From Hybos culiciformis (taxonomy: Eukaryota > Arthropoda > Insecta > Diptera > Hybotidae), in the NCBI GenBank assembly GCA_964007475.1, contig OZ023273.1, positions 66,916,445-66,980,444 of the forward strand: a DNA stretch of 64,000 nucleotides, given 5' to 3'. Position numbers and translations under genes: made by a program. Positions within the stretch are counted from its first letter, which is position 1. Each line of letters begins with the position of its first letter. Under the pieces are notes generated by a model. The model saw nothing but the letters and a program-made list of their open reading frames with translations, searched no databases and had not been told where the DNA came from. Positions 24,447-36,841 of this stretch are shown here, piece after piece.

Positions 24447-24760
24447 ATAGTAGAGATATTGTCGACGTAATTCACGCGCGTATTCTGCGAAAAAAAAATC
24501 AAATTGTATGGAATTGTATGAGGCTGATTAATAACGACGACGTAATACGCAGTTCAGCTATGAAAAAGTTTGTCGGCCGTCATGGTATTGCCATTATCCT
24601 ACGGCATGTTCGGTCGTGGGTTCGATTCCCACCTCGTAGTGGAAATTGTGTCAATTTTTCAATTTGTCTCACTTGAATTAAGTGTTTGTATTGTTTTTTA
24701 AAATATTTTAACATTTCTAGTATTGTACGCCATAGATTGTCAAAATAATTTTCAAAATAA
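24447..24760. mobile_element. MITE family 3, copy B, with tRNA-like insert
   Basis: The left end AGTAGAGATATTGTCGACGT and the following ATTCACGCGCGTATT match the family 3 terminus at 58632. The right part (TACGCCATAGATTGTCAAAAT) matches the inner block of the other copies. The middle is replaced or interrupted by a tRNA-like stretch at about 24565-24640. The element is non-coding. Confidence 0.65.
24565..24640 (+). repeat. tRNA-like sequence (SINE head or tRNA pseudogene)
   Basis: The T-arm is intact: GTGGG, loop TTCGATT, CCCAC, and it includes a B-box GGTTCGATTCC. An A-box-like CGGCCGTCATGG lies about 40 bases upstream. A full cloverleaf with a closed acceptor stem is not evident to me, so this is probably a tRNA-derived SINE head or tRNA fragment rather than a working tRNA gene. 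It lies inside a MITE. Confidence 0.5.
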
Positions 24761-26598
24761 TTTATTATTGTGTTGTTTATTATAATTTAAAAAAAGTGTT
24801 GTTTATTATAAATATAATTTAAAAAAAATATATATTTTTTGTGCCTTAAAAAAAAATTAATTTATTAATAAAATAAAAAAAAAATTTAAATAAATTATAG
24901 GGATGAGTTTATAGTTTTTTATCATCCATGTTACCCATTTCCACTCATTCCTAGTTATTTTTGACTTTTATTTATGACATATTTTCTTTATTTACATTCA
25001 ATACTTTATATAAATAAAATAATTTATTTATATTCTTAGATTAAGTCAGGTTATAAATATTACATTTTTTGAAACTGGGCATTTCTGGGCATTTCTAGGT
25101 AGATGTGGCTCCCGATTTAGAAATCGCTTGTTTAAACTATATTCTATATCATTGATGATAATGGTTAAACGGATGTTCTGGTCACAAAATTAGTTCAAAA
25201 TATTTATATAATTCAAATGAAAAACAGAAGTTTTCTTTACAAATAAAAATAATAAATTACAAAATCTGTAGTCCAGTACTCATTTGTTGAACAATTTACG
25301 ACTGAATTTTAAGTGCATACAAACAAGAATGTTTTACTTATTTTATCCCTCTATTTTATTTTATATTATTTTTTTTTCGTAATTTACGGGTTTAGAACAA
25401 ATCAATAATTTTCAACGGATATAATAGCGTAATACTATGGGGCGTAATACTAACGGTTATATAATACCGTAATACTACGGGTATAATAGCGTAATACTAT
25501 GGAGCTTTGCTTTGATATTTAAAGTATGTTGTAACTATTGGAAATTGACTTAAAACAAACAATCGTTTTCAAAAGAGCCTTCATAATTCGAAGCTTACAC
25601 ACTTAAGACGTTTGATTTTTCACATTTATATAATTTTGACGAAATATTAAAATAATCGAAATTGTAAATAATATAAAATCGCAAATCTTACTTAGTCTTA
25701 CACTATTAAAAATTTAATTTTAAAGTGAAAATAAATTCTTCATGTCCTCTTTATTTATTACATACAGGAACCTAATAATTTTAAATAGTAAAAAAAAAAA
25801 AATTAATGGATTTCCCTTATATACTTCAAGAGAATTTATATATATTTCCCTGACAATTTTTGTGACACAAATTTCACATTCCCGGGTAGAAATTTTTCTT
25901 TCAAAAATGTAATGAATTAATTTTGTGAAATAAAAATAAGAAAATAAAAAAAAAAATTGTGTAATAGCTTTTAAAAATTATAACGCATATTTTCTTTCAA
26001 ATGCTGTAAGCGAAAATTCTGAAATTTATTAGATTAGATACATGCATTTTTTTTTATATTATGCATATAAAATGCTCATGTATTATGTGTATGCATGCCA
26101 GATATATGGTCGACATAATTATTGCCAGAAATAAAATATTTAGATGTATATATTCGTATTTTGTAAAGTACAACAATTTCCAAGGCAGCATAATATTTAT
26201 TTCTTAGAAATAATTGATTCATCTACTGGATTGTAATATGAATGTCTTTTAACTTATCAGCCTTAATTATTTCAAAGGCAGAACAAAAATAAAATCTTTA
26301 ATTTATATGGGGGTGTACTGTTTTTGATCATAAATTTTTTTTAATTATAGATTTGTCATAAAATCCTCGCTTTTTGAAGAATAATTTATTAAAATAGAAA
26401 TTGAATAAATCAGATATTAATAATCAATAAAAACCATAGCGTTTTTTAATGTATGTGACAATTTAAATTTGCCGCACAAATAATTTGACATACAAAACTT
26501 CAATAATCTGTCTTGAAAAATAAAGACGTACTAATGTTACAATATAATTTATGTTTAAAATTATACTGTATTATGTTTTCATATATTTACTTACATAT
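24761..26598. other. AT-rich non-coding DNA
   Basis: No gene is recognised. It contains a short cluster of GCGTAATACTATGG-type motifs (25427-25502), described separately. Confidence 0.45.
25427..25502. repeat. Four interspersed copies of a GTAATACTA motif
   Basis: GCGTAATACTATGG, GCGTAATACTAACGG, CCGTAATACTACGG and GCGTAATACTATGG occur at 25427, 25442, 25468 and 25488. Spacings of 15, 26 and 20 bases are irregular, so this is an imperfect short-period repeat. Confidence 0.7.
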
Positions 26599-27172
26599 CG
26601 TCGCGCCGAAATTATTTTGACGTATATCCCGAAAATCGAGTTTTGGGAAATCGACTTTAAAGTTGCAATGTAAATAAAAAAAAATTGGCCGAAAAACATA
26701 TACTTTTTTTTCTTTTTGGTAAAAGCTAAAACCTTAAACTACATTTTAAGATCGAAAAAAGAAGTCCTTTAGAGTTCCAATTCTGAGCTACCACAACTTT
26801 TATTCAAAAGTATCTTGCCGTAAGCGCCACTATTGCATGAGTTTCTACCACTCTTTGCACGTACGTCACATTTTATAAGGATATACGGCACAATAGTAGA
26901 ATTTTTGGCGTGTGCGTCAGTATAATGTTCCTTACTTTGTGCGTTTTTTTGTATGAGAATTTGATGTATATCCAAAAAATTGGAATTATATGAGCAAAAA
27001 TTTCAATTTTCTGGCATTTAGTCAAAGTCAACACTCAATATCTCAGAAACTAATAGAGATAGGAAGATTCCGATTGGACAGTTTGATAGAGCTTGAAAAA
27101 TTATAAGCCTCTACATACTCAACTCATTTTTTGTCATTTTGTCATGTACGACAGTATAATTGCCGGGCGACG
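26599..27172. mobile_element. Putative DNA element with CGTCGC inverted ends
   Basis: The left end CGTCGCGCCGAAATTATTTT and the inverse of the right end, CGTCGCCCGGCAATTATACT, agree at 22 of the first 29 positions. The inner sequence is richer in GC than its flanks and repeats GACGTATAT/GTACGTCAC-type motifs. No clear target duplication is seen. The minus-strand frame at 26769-26975 inside it matches nothing I know and shows no domain. Confidence 0.5.
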
Positions 27173-30100
27173 AATGTTGTTATGGTTTTTATGTTTAAGT
27201 ATGTATACTATATATGTGTATAAAATTCATAATATATTGAATTTTATTTCTGTTTTCTTTTCTTTTATTTTATTTTAAGCAATTTTTTATTTTTTCCTTT
27301 TAATGAAAATTTCACTTGAATGCATTTTTATTTATACTTTAAAAGCAAATATGAAAGGGAACAACAACAGGATTAACTTTAAAAAGAAAATGCATATATT
27401 TTGAATGGAAAATAGAATAAGACCCACTAGGAATTTATATGCGCTATTCATCTCGAATTTTATTTTATTTACATGCAATGAAATACGGATAAACTATAAA
27501 AGTAAAATGTTTCTAGCTGTGAAAAAAGCTCAATTATTTTTCTTTTTTTGCTATGCAAAGCGAAAAATTTCATTTAAATTTTTTCAGGTACCAAATTTTG
27601 GAATTGTTCGTTTGAAAGGGCTGGCAAATTTGTGGGCTAGCTACATTAAGTTGAAATTTTTGCAAAAAATATTTTAATTTATAAAATAATTATATACCTA
27701 TAATGTGTACTTGTAATAAATATTTGTTGTTGATAGAAAATTTTATTAATTCTTTTTATTTTAATGTATATTACAAACTGTGTAATGAGTATTAAAACTG
27801 TGGGCGATTGAGGTTTTGATTGATTAATATTTGAATAATTTTTTTCGAATAGATGATTTTGGACGAAATTGTCCCAATTATGGAATAATAAGAATACCTA
27901 TTTAATTATACATAAAATAATGCACCAATAACATGTGTATATTTAAGTAGATAGGTATATGAATAAAAGTTGATCAATACATAATTTAAAATTTTCTATT
28001 TTGTAATAAAAAATTGTTATCTACTATAGATCTCTTTTTATTTTTTATTATTAATCTCTCTATATATACTTTAACATTTTGTTGACAAATAGAATTAAAA
28101 ATCCTTAATGCGTTTTTCTTTTGATGTGATTACTGAAACTAAAGTATATTTATACTTAATATACCTTTTTTATGTCAAATATAGAATAAAAATGTAAAAT
28201 ATAATGAGAGTTTAAAGAAGAACATCTCTATCACTCATGCGGTTGCATCTATGAAGACATAAAAAAAAATAAAAACTTTTTTTCAGTTGCCAAATATCTT
28301 CGAGGCATAAGTTTTTGGGATTGAGTTCACTCTTAACAGTTTCCTTTGAGATTCGGATCAGAAAAACATATATATATTTAGTTCGTATAATAATTTTTTG
28401 TTATTATTAACTTGTTTTTTTTTTTTCGTATGCTTGATAGTTCGTAATTCGTATATTGTGTCTTATTTTCATTCAGGAAAACAAACGGAAGTGGAATTAT
28501 CAGAATTCCTTAAGTTTACATAAAAATTATTCATCTATGTGTATATTGTTTCTATGATGATATCGAAAAATTCTTCGTATAAAATTGAAAACATAAAATA
28601 GAAATCAATGATTTGATAATTTTTTTTTTTTTTTTTTATATTGTTTTCTCCAAAAATTGATAAAATTCTTTCTTATTGAAAAATTATTGGAAAAGATTTA
28701 CAAATGCAATTAAGAAAATTTTGTACGCAAATAATAAATAAGAGAACAATCTCTATAAAATCCATGGTAAATCTATATTTCAAGGAATTTTATTTGAATA
28801 TTTGTCCTACTTCTGGTATACCTATAGATTTTATGTTTTTGTTTTGTTAAGTGTGTACAAAGTTCTTTTTTGTTATTTTTATTTTGTAGTAAACGAACAT
28901 TAATATTAAACAGAAATTATTTAAAAAAAAAAAAAAGAAAATAAAAACAAAAATTTTGTCGGTTGAAGTTAGAGGAAATTGGTATTGCATGATTTTTTTA
29001 TTTCACAGTACATAAAATTTGGTATTTGGATTTATATAAAATATATACAATACATTTCACATACATTGTATTATCGTACAGTCATAGTATAATTTGTGTA
29101 TATTCTATCACCTTCAATATAATATAAGTTATTCGTGTGAAAATTTTTTATTTTCAAAAAATAAATGAATATAAAAGTTTTCAAAATATAAACACTTAGT
29201 ATACTATATATTTTGAAGGTAGTACACGTGTAGATTCTTAATCCCACATTTGATTGACAGTGATTTTTCTGACAATTTTAACATGTGTGAATATTTTTTT
29301 AATAACCTTAATAAAGGTGACTGTTAACCTGACTACAATTATTAGTGATTGCGTGTTTTAATGAGCTTGAGAAGTATTTATAAAATACTTTAATTGCAGT
29401 ATGGAGAAATTTAGATATTGGCTATAGCTTTAAATAAGCTTTATGTAAGAAGTTTTAAATATAAAAATTTATTTTATTTTTAAAATTGAACAATGATCAT
29501 CTAAGTTAAAAAATAAAGAAAGAGCAAATAAAATTTTTTTTTTTCAAATGAAAATGGGAAACGCCTTGATTTGATAAAAATTGAAGCTCTAATCTTCGTA
29601 AATGTAATTTGGAAAGTAATATTTTTTTAAAAAAAAGAAAAGAAAAATAGAAAAGATTTTTAACATTTTATGTGAGCTCCTCTTGTATATCGAATTGAAG
29701 ATATTTTTCTTGATATTTTCATTTTATTTTTTATTTATTTTATTTAAATTTTTGCATACTTGATTATATCTTCCTCATCGTGTGCATTTTTGAATGCACA
29801 AAAAAGAGGAAAAACAAATTTATGTGTAAAGAAAAAAATTGTTTTTTTTTTTTAAAGAAAATATATGTTAAACGAAAAGCAAATATGTATACTATTGTTG
29901 TATTATCTTCTATATATACATATATTTATACCATTCTCATACATTATGAAAAATGAAAATATTCTTTTTTGTATATAATGCTAAATTTTGCTTTTTCCAT
30001 TTTTATATTTTCAAGAAAAATGACTAAAAAGAAAATAAAAATAAATATAATGTATATATATTTTAATAGGTAATGAATTTATATTTTTCTTGTTTCTTTT

Positions 30101-30898
30101 TTTGCTTTTTTTGATTTCCTATATTTTCCTTCAGAATGGAATAAAGCGCATAATGTGCTTTGAATATGCACATAATTTTTTAATAGGAAAACAATTTTTA
30201 AAAGATTTTTTTTTTTACGTATATTTCTAATTTTATTTTTTTAAATTATTATTTTTTATTTATTTTTATTTTATTTATTTTTTTTTCAAATCTATTTTTT
30301 GGGAAAATTTATTTTCTCGATTTGTAAAAATACTTGAATTTTTCCTTTTTTGTTTATTTATGTGTATATATGGAGTTGTAGATTTATTGCAGCAATTCGA
30401 AACAATAAAAATATATTTTTTTAAATTTTACTTGATGGTGGTAGGTTATAAATTCGCATAATTTTTGTAAATTTTTTTTATCTGCAGTTACTTTTTGTTT
30501 GTTTTTCGTTTCGTGTGTGTATACGTACAATGGAAAAGTCGATTAATGTTTCTCATTTAAAATTCTTGGCCTACACACATAGTGTATGAAAAGGATAATA
30601 TATAAATAAAGAACAGAATATTTAATATAGTTCGTTATTTTGAAGTTTTTAAAATTTAAATTACAATAGTTATTGATTTTAAAATTTGCAAAGTTATTGC
30701 AATTTTTCTTAGAATTGTATGTACCTACCTACTTTTTTTTGCCATTTTCTATGTGGGCTTACTTTTATTTTTCGATTCAGTTTAATGTTAGACAATTGAA
30801 AAATCTGCTTGAATCCCGAAAAAAACTTTAATCCATGAACCCAAATCAACATATTTCCATGAGTTATGATTTTAATTTTGAAAGGTAAGATATCTAAA
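27173..30898. other. AT-rich non-coding DNA
   Basis: No supported gene or mobile element. Two unrecognised open stretches are noted: plus strand 27405-27677, with an acceptor-like TTTTTTCAG inside it at about 27586, and minus strand 28212-28400, which has no start codon. Neither has domain or repeat support. Confidence 0.4.
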
Positions 30899-32021
30899 CA
30901 GGGCTTTTTTTTGTACCGGAGCTTACCGGGGCGCAGCTCCGGTAAATATAAATTAAATAAAAAATAAAAAACCAATTCTTATTAGATTTAAAAAAATGTC
31001 GTTATTTTTCTCATGAGAAAAATTCGTAATGAACGATAATTTTTATCTAATAAAAATTTTAAATCATAGATTTGCCATAACTAGGTTTGCGATTGCTATT
31101 TTTTGGTTGCTATTTTTTTTCTAGATTTTTTGTCTAGTTATTCTGCGATTACTAATTATTCTACGTTACTTTGAAGATTTCAGGAAGTTAAGAATTTAAA
31201 TTTATTTTTCAAATTATTTTCACTTATAATATAGTTTTTAAATATATCCCAAGAATATGAAAATAATAAATAGTTATTTTAATACCCTACCAAAAAAAAC
31301 TTAGAGGAGGCGAGATATGTAACGCATAGAAAGTTTCTGGCAATGTTCGAACGCCTAATCCGCCTATTAAGAGCCCTCACTGCGGAAAATGGGTCTTGGT
31401 TTTGCTTTGATTCTAGAGTTAATACAATCTCGACTGAAGTGATTTTTGATATGTTAGACAGTATATGAGGCGGATATGAGACAGTATGTGAGGCGGATTT
31501 TTTAAATTTTGAGTTTTGTTTGCCCAAATGAGCCTTAGAAAAACTTGAACATATTTGCTGAGATTATGCAGTAAAGGAAAAAGATAATAAAAAATCTCAA
31601 ACGCAGAAATAAAGCTAAAATACCACTCTCCAGGACTGGTGACGTCAAATTTTGAATTTCTTTAATTTCCTAAACAATTTTTAATTAGTTTCATTTATTT
31701 CTAAGAATTTTTTAATTTTTTTGATAAATTCCAGTTTCTGCACAGAAATAAAATTCAAATATAGTTTTGTGATTTTCTCGTAGAGGTGTTTTTCGTACAT
31801 TTTTTGTCGCATTTTTCACGGCCGTTTATTTTCTGTAAAATAAAACAAAAAAAACTGCAAAAATAGCAAACAGAAATAGAAAACAGAATTTCATATCGAG
31901 GGCTCTTAATATTAATGTACAATACAATCAACAGAAATTCAGTTTCTGTATCAGTTTTCCTTCTATAGAATTAAAAATAATATAGCGTTCCGGTAAATAT
32001 TTTTTTCCAAAAAAAGCCCTG
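30899..32021. mobile_element. hAT-type non-autonomous element carrying a nested MITE
   Basis: Left end CAGGGCTTTTTTTTG and right end AAAAAAAGCCCTG are inverse. Flanking 8-mers TATCTAAA (30891-30898) and AATCTAAA (32022-32029) agree at 7 of 8 positions. CAGGG ends with an 8-bp duplication are the hAT pattern. Just inside the left end is a GC-rich hairpin, ACCGGAGCT with AGCTCCGGT. CCGGTAAATAT recurs near both ends. About half of the length is the TTAA MITE at 31371-31905, inserted later. No transposase. Confidence 0.8.
31371..31905. mobile_element. TTAA-flanked MITE, family 2 copy B (nested)
   Basis: Starts GAGCCCTC and ends GAGGGCTC, with TTAA directly on each side (31367-31370 and 31906-31909). 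The interior matches 8167-8708 over nearly its full length. It sits inside the hAT-type element 30899-32021, so it arrived after that element. Open frames here are shadows of the repeat. Confidence 0.85.
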
Positions 32022-34151
32022 AATCTAAATAAATTGTTATCTGTCGGCACAGCATAATAGTATAATAAAATATAGTAATTTTGATTAATAAATACTGGAA
32101 ATAATTATAAATAATAAAAAACAATTTTAAATCGTGTTATATAATGTACACATGTATTACAATATCATACATCGTATGTATGTAATAGATTATTTACAAT
32201 TTTAATTTTTATATTTATGTTTGCATATGTAATTTTAATTTCTATTTAACTAATGTAATTAATTATGTAATACCAAACATTATATCATTATAAAACAAAA
32301 ATCAATGTTATAAAATTATTACAAAAAAAAAGAGGAAAACGCTTATCTTTCTTAAATTTTGGTATAAATTACTAATAACCTCCCATTAAATTAGTTAGCT
32401 AATTAGAACAATAATTAATTTATTTAATGGCTCAATTTATCTAATAATGAAGAATTATATTTATCACAAAAGCACTTTCTGTCACTTAGACTAATCATTT
32501 ATTATTATTCATGTTGTCATAATATTCATAATAATAATAATAACAACAATAATATACTATACAAAAAAAAAAGTTATAATTTTTTTTCTTTCCTTTTAAA
32601 AAATAATATATATAAATACATAAAAAAAAATTATAATTTTTTTTTTTTGAACAGATTATCTTAAATTGCTTGTTAAAAAACATATTTAATTAAGTCATGT
32701 TTCAAGGATATATATACATATTTATATAATGTTTTTTTATTTTTTTATCTATTCCCATATAATTTCTATTTTTTTTCCTTATTCGAAATAAAAAATTCTA
32801 TTATAAAATTTATTTTATGTTTCAAAACCAATATTTTGTACAAACATACATTATAACATAAACATAATATTTATATTATATACATATTTATATAGTAGTA
32901 GAGTATAACATCAAAACAAAATAAAAAAAATATACAATAAATTAGTACAAATTTATAAGCAAAATAATCATAAAATAGTTTAATATTATCTTTTTCTATA
33001 GAATGTGGCTAGGGAATGACTTGATGTATAGCATAGTTTATGAATAAGGAATTTTATATTCTATATGTGGCTTAATAATTTATCAACGTGACATACGTAG
33101 TACAATATCAAGATTACATCGTTTTAAAACCTCTAAAATTAAATTAATAATTTATAGTTATTAAAATTTTTGTAGTCAAATATTAAAAATTCGGGTATAG
33201 AACCTTGTTATTATTAAACGAGGAACACATTTTTTCTGAAGGTTTTATTTCCATTTTATAAAATTGTTTTGTATATTAAACCAGGATATAAAATGTATGT
33301 ACATATTTTTGTTGTCAAACTTCATAATGCCTAAACATATTTTAATAGTACTGCAGGCATTAGAGGTCCTTCGAAAACATCTCTTGAACCAAAAAAAAAT
33401 ATTAAATTCTACACTTCTAATATCGGTTCTTCTAAAAATAAAAGTTCATTATAATGTTCATGAATGAATTAGAAAAATAAAAAACAGAAAAAAAATAAAA
33501 ATTCACTCACCATAATAATTTATAAAAGAAGTGGTGGACAAAAATCGTTATTGTTATCTGAATTTATCTCATAAAAGCAATCGAAAAAGCATTAATCTTT
33601 CTGATTGATTGTTGAGTCAATAATGCCAAAATAAATCACATTCTTAAATTTTCCAAAAAAAAAAAAAAAAGAAAAAAGAAAGAAATCTGAGTACAAAAAA
33701 AAATTTATTTATTTCAAAGCCCTTTTTCCGCTGAAAACAAAAATATAAAATAAGCCGTATAGAATTTTATAAATGACGACTTTGCAAAAAATAGAGGGAA
33801 AAAATTGTTTTTTTTTTTTTATCAGGATTGGAAAAAAAAATTCTAATAATATATATTTTCTGATTAAAACAAAACAAAGAAATAATTTATCAGAGAGTGA
33901 TACAAAAAAAAAAGAAAAACGACCATTTCGATACCATCAAAAAATTGGACAAACAAAAATTTTGTGCCAGTAAAGCAAAAGAATTTAATTCTTTTTTTTT
34001 CTGTTTTTTTCTTTCTTTTTTTTTCTGTTTTTAAAAATGAAGAAAAATTTGAAATAAAAAAAATTAAATTGATATTAAAGGAAAGTAAAAAAAAAGCGAA
34101 AAAGGGAAAATTTTATGGGATCAAATAAATTAGGCGGAAAGTTATACATAG
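32022..34151. other. AT-rich non-coding DNA
   Basis: No supported gene. On the minus strand a strong donor-like ATTATG|GTGAGTG lies at about 33510. The minus-strand frame just before it that would join in phase to the Dpr-like exon meets a stop within 12 codons, so no coding exon is called. Confidence 0.45.
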
Positions 34152-34295
34152 ATTTGTGTTATTAAATCTATGTGCATTGGTGAACACATTAAACATGCGG
34201 CTCCAGCAAAATTGAAAGATAATCAAATAAGAATTAAACCTATTGATTTTAAAATCCGACCTGGGTCCCTGGGATATTATTGCACTGAGCGTTGA
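34152..34295 (+). CDS. Orphan 47-codon coding-like stretch, unrecognised
   Basis: Open frame from after a stop at 34149 to TGA at 34293-34295, with a Met at 34170. Its composition is unlike the surroundings: GEHIKHAAPAKLKDNQIRIK and RPGSLGYYCTER use Ala, Gly, Pro and Arg codons that chance AT-rich frames rarely give. An acceptor-like ATACATAG precedes 34152. I do not recognise the protein and see no neighbouring exon. It may be a decayed mobile-element or gene fragment, or chance. Confidence 0.2.
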   Translation: MCVIKSMCIGEHIKHAAPAKLKDNQIRIKPIDFKIRPGSLGYYCTER

Positions 34296-35559
34296 CAATC
34301 GTTAAGAAAATAAAACACGGGCGAATATGTTTATAAGATTAATTTATTTAAAAAAATTATTTGAGGTAATAATTCTTGTAATTTTGTCGTCGGCTTAGAT
34401 TGAAATGCTGTTAGTCTTGAGAAACTCAAATTACAGCATTTTTGAGGTTGTCAATGAATCCAACTTTTAATTACCTATTCAAAACACCAGGTTGGACAAC
34501 CTTAAAAAATGCTGTAAAACGCACCGATTTTGAGATATTTACGAAAAACTAAAATATTCTGAATATGTCCTCGTTTTAGGAGGACAAAAATGGTCAGCTT
34601 ATCAAAATTAAAGTTTGCTAGCTTGTAAATTTTTTCCGAGCGCTTTCATTTTCTTCATATTGAACATTTTATGTTCAAATTTTGATAATTTTACATGAAT
34701 CAACAATAATGGAGAGATATTAGAGAGTGAAACTTTTTGAAATTATTACTGACATATGCCAAAACAATTTTAATTTGTATGTAAGAAGGCCAATGATCAA
34801 AAAAAAAAAATATATATTTTTTAGGTCTTCGGAAATTAAAAATCAGAACAATCAAAATTAATTAAATTTATAATTAATAAAATAAATTTAATTAATTCTT
34901 TGAATTCTCTTCACAAGTATTTTATTTTATGAAATTTTAACGTATTTACATAACCATTATTCGATCAAGTAATATAAAAAGATTAAAAATAATTTTATTT
35001 TCTAAGAAAAAAATAAATAATAATAAATTTCTACGAAAATAATTTAATTTTTTTATTGAATTTACGAATGTGCAAAAATATAATATTATATATACAAATA
35101 CATGTATATACATACTTATACTTTTCCATTTCTATTGAATACGGAAAAGCAAAGTTAAATGGAGAATGGTTGATCTCAAATTATATTGCCAAATTTATCA
35201 ACATAAATATTTTATAAAAAGTGCCAATAGAAAAGTGAAAAATTTAATTTGTTTTTTTTTTTTTTTTGTTTTTTGTTTGCAGGATTTTCATTTTTGTTCA
35301 GCAGATTTTTTTATTAAAACAACTCTAATATGCTTTTTCAATTATTCGAGATAAATTTGAGTTTTTCTCTAATTTCGAAAGCTCAAAGTTGAACTTGAAG
35401 CCATACAAAAATTGTTAATTTCAATTAGACGGATGAATAAACTTTTGTATTAATATATTTTTCATTTTCAAAATCATTAGTTAATATATATCCTTTACAC
35501 TCACTTAACATTAGGACTGAATTAATTAGAGAAACATAATTAACTATTCATCTTTGAAC
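34296..35559. other. AT-rich non-coding DNA
   Basis: No supported gene. A GC-richer patch at 34380-34560 contains the near-inverse pair ACAGCATTTTTGAGGTTGTC and ACAACCTTAAAAAATGCTGT, which could be the remains of a small inverted-repeat element. Confidence 0.4.
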
Positions 35560-35975
35560 TTTTGTCTAATTAAGGCCTGATGAAGTAAAAATTGAGAACA
35601 AATTAAAAACAATTTTATTTTAAATCAAATTAGCAGAAAATTCTTGGAAGTAACACCATTGAATTCATCAGCAGTTCTGACAAAATTCCGATCTGTCAGA
35701 TCCCATCAGAAAACGATTAAATGTATCTTTTGACAACCAGACAAAAAATATTTTCAAGTAAACGTTATTGATCTTTATTTTTTTTGTCTGATTAATCTAG
35801 GCCTGACGAAATAAAAAATGAGAACAAATTAAAAACCATTTTATTTTAAATCAAATTAGCATAAAATTAATGGATTCATTATCAGTTCTGACAAAACTCT
35901 GATCTATCAGATCCTATCAGAAAATGTATCTTTTGACAACCAGTTACAAAATATTTTCAAGTAGACGTTCGATCA
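35560..35975. repeat. Two-unit direct duplication, about 200 bp per unit
   Basis: Unit 1 (about 35560-35770) and unit 2 (about 35795-35975) share in the same order GCCTGAYGAA, GAGAACAAATTAAAAAC, ATTTTATTTTAAATCAAATT, CAGTTCTGACAAAA, CGATCT-type and GATCCYATCAGAAAA motifs, then TTTTGACAACCAG and ATTTTCAAGTA. Unit 2 has small deletions. It is a local tandem duplication of non-coding DNA. Confidence 0.85.
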
Positions 35976-36697
35976 CAGTCACAGATCGAATCTTATAACC
36001 CTACTATACATTTGTTGATACAGGTTTAAAAACAAAAAATTTAATTGAAATAATTTTTTGATATGCATGTGAAGATATATTTTTTTTAATAGGTTTAATG
36101 AAAATTATAGTGTTGGAACTATAGGGATTATTTAATATATAAACATAATACTATTTACTATATATATAATATTTTAAATTTAGGTTGATTATTAAATAAT
36201 CTAACTTTAAAGCTTATTTATATTAAATTAGCTGAAATTTTAATTGTTAGTTGGGCAAATAAAAAAAGGAAGCTAGAAATTAATATACCACAGAATGATT
36301 ATTATTTTTTATTTTTTTTATTCTTTTAATTAATTTGTTATTTGTTTTTTTTTTATTATCCACTATAAAATATAAATTATTACTTATTAAATTTACTTTA
36401 TAATTTTTCCCAAAGCTATAATTTACAATCATTAATTAATTGTGTGCTATTTTAAAACTGATACAAAATTTTATTCACATATTCTTATAATCGTCGTTGA
36501 TGATTCAAAAATCACTAAGTTGTTATTAACTTTCTCTGTGTGTGTATAAGAAGTATTTCCTTTATTTTAAACAAATCCAGAAACAATTTTAAAAAAGCCA
36601 ATCTGTAAAAAAAATAAAATTTATTGGTTAACCATAAAATTGGATCGTAATCTCGTTTATGGTGAGCGAAATACGCTAAAAATATTTTTAAAATATC

Positions 36698-36841
36698 GCT
36701 ACAAAGTAAGGAACACGATATTTCAGTTCTAGAACTTTAACTCTTAGGTTTTAAGGTAACTTGTGTTTCTTTTCTATGCAAAAAACTGTAACTTTATGTA
36801 TAGTTGAAAGCATCTACGTTTCCTTACTTTTTGTAACGCTA
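36698..36841. repeat. Short inverted repeat with AAAGTAAGGAA arms
   Basis: CGCTACAAAGTAAGGAACACG on the left resembles the inverse of CGTTTCCTTACTTTTTGTAACGC on the right, with a two-base length difference. The same AAAGTAAGGAACA core occurs at about 43606 and inverted at about 26928, so it may be an element terminus. Confidence 0.35.

Noticed and set aside
26769..26975. 68-codon minus-strand frame in the CGTCGC element
   Set aside because: No recognised motif; internal repeats of the element explain its higher GC content.
27405..27677. 90-codon plus-strand frame with an internal acceptor-like TTTTTTCAG
   Set aside because: No family recognised, no donor, and length is within chance expectation for this composition.
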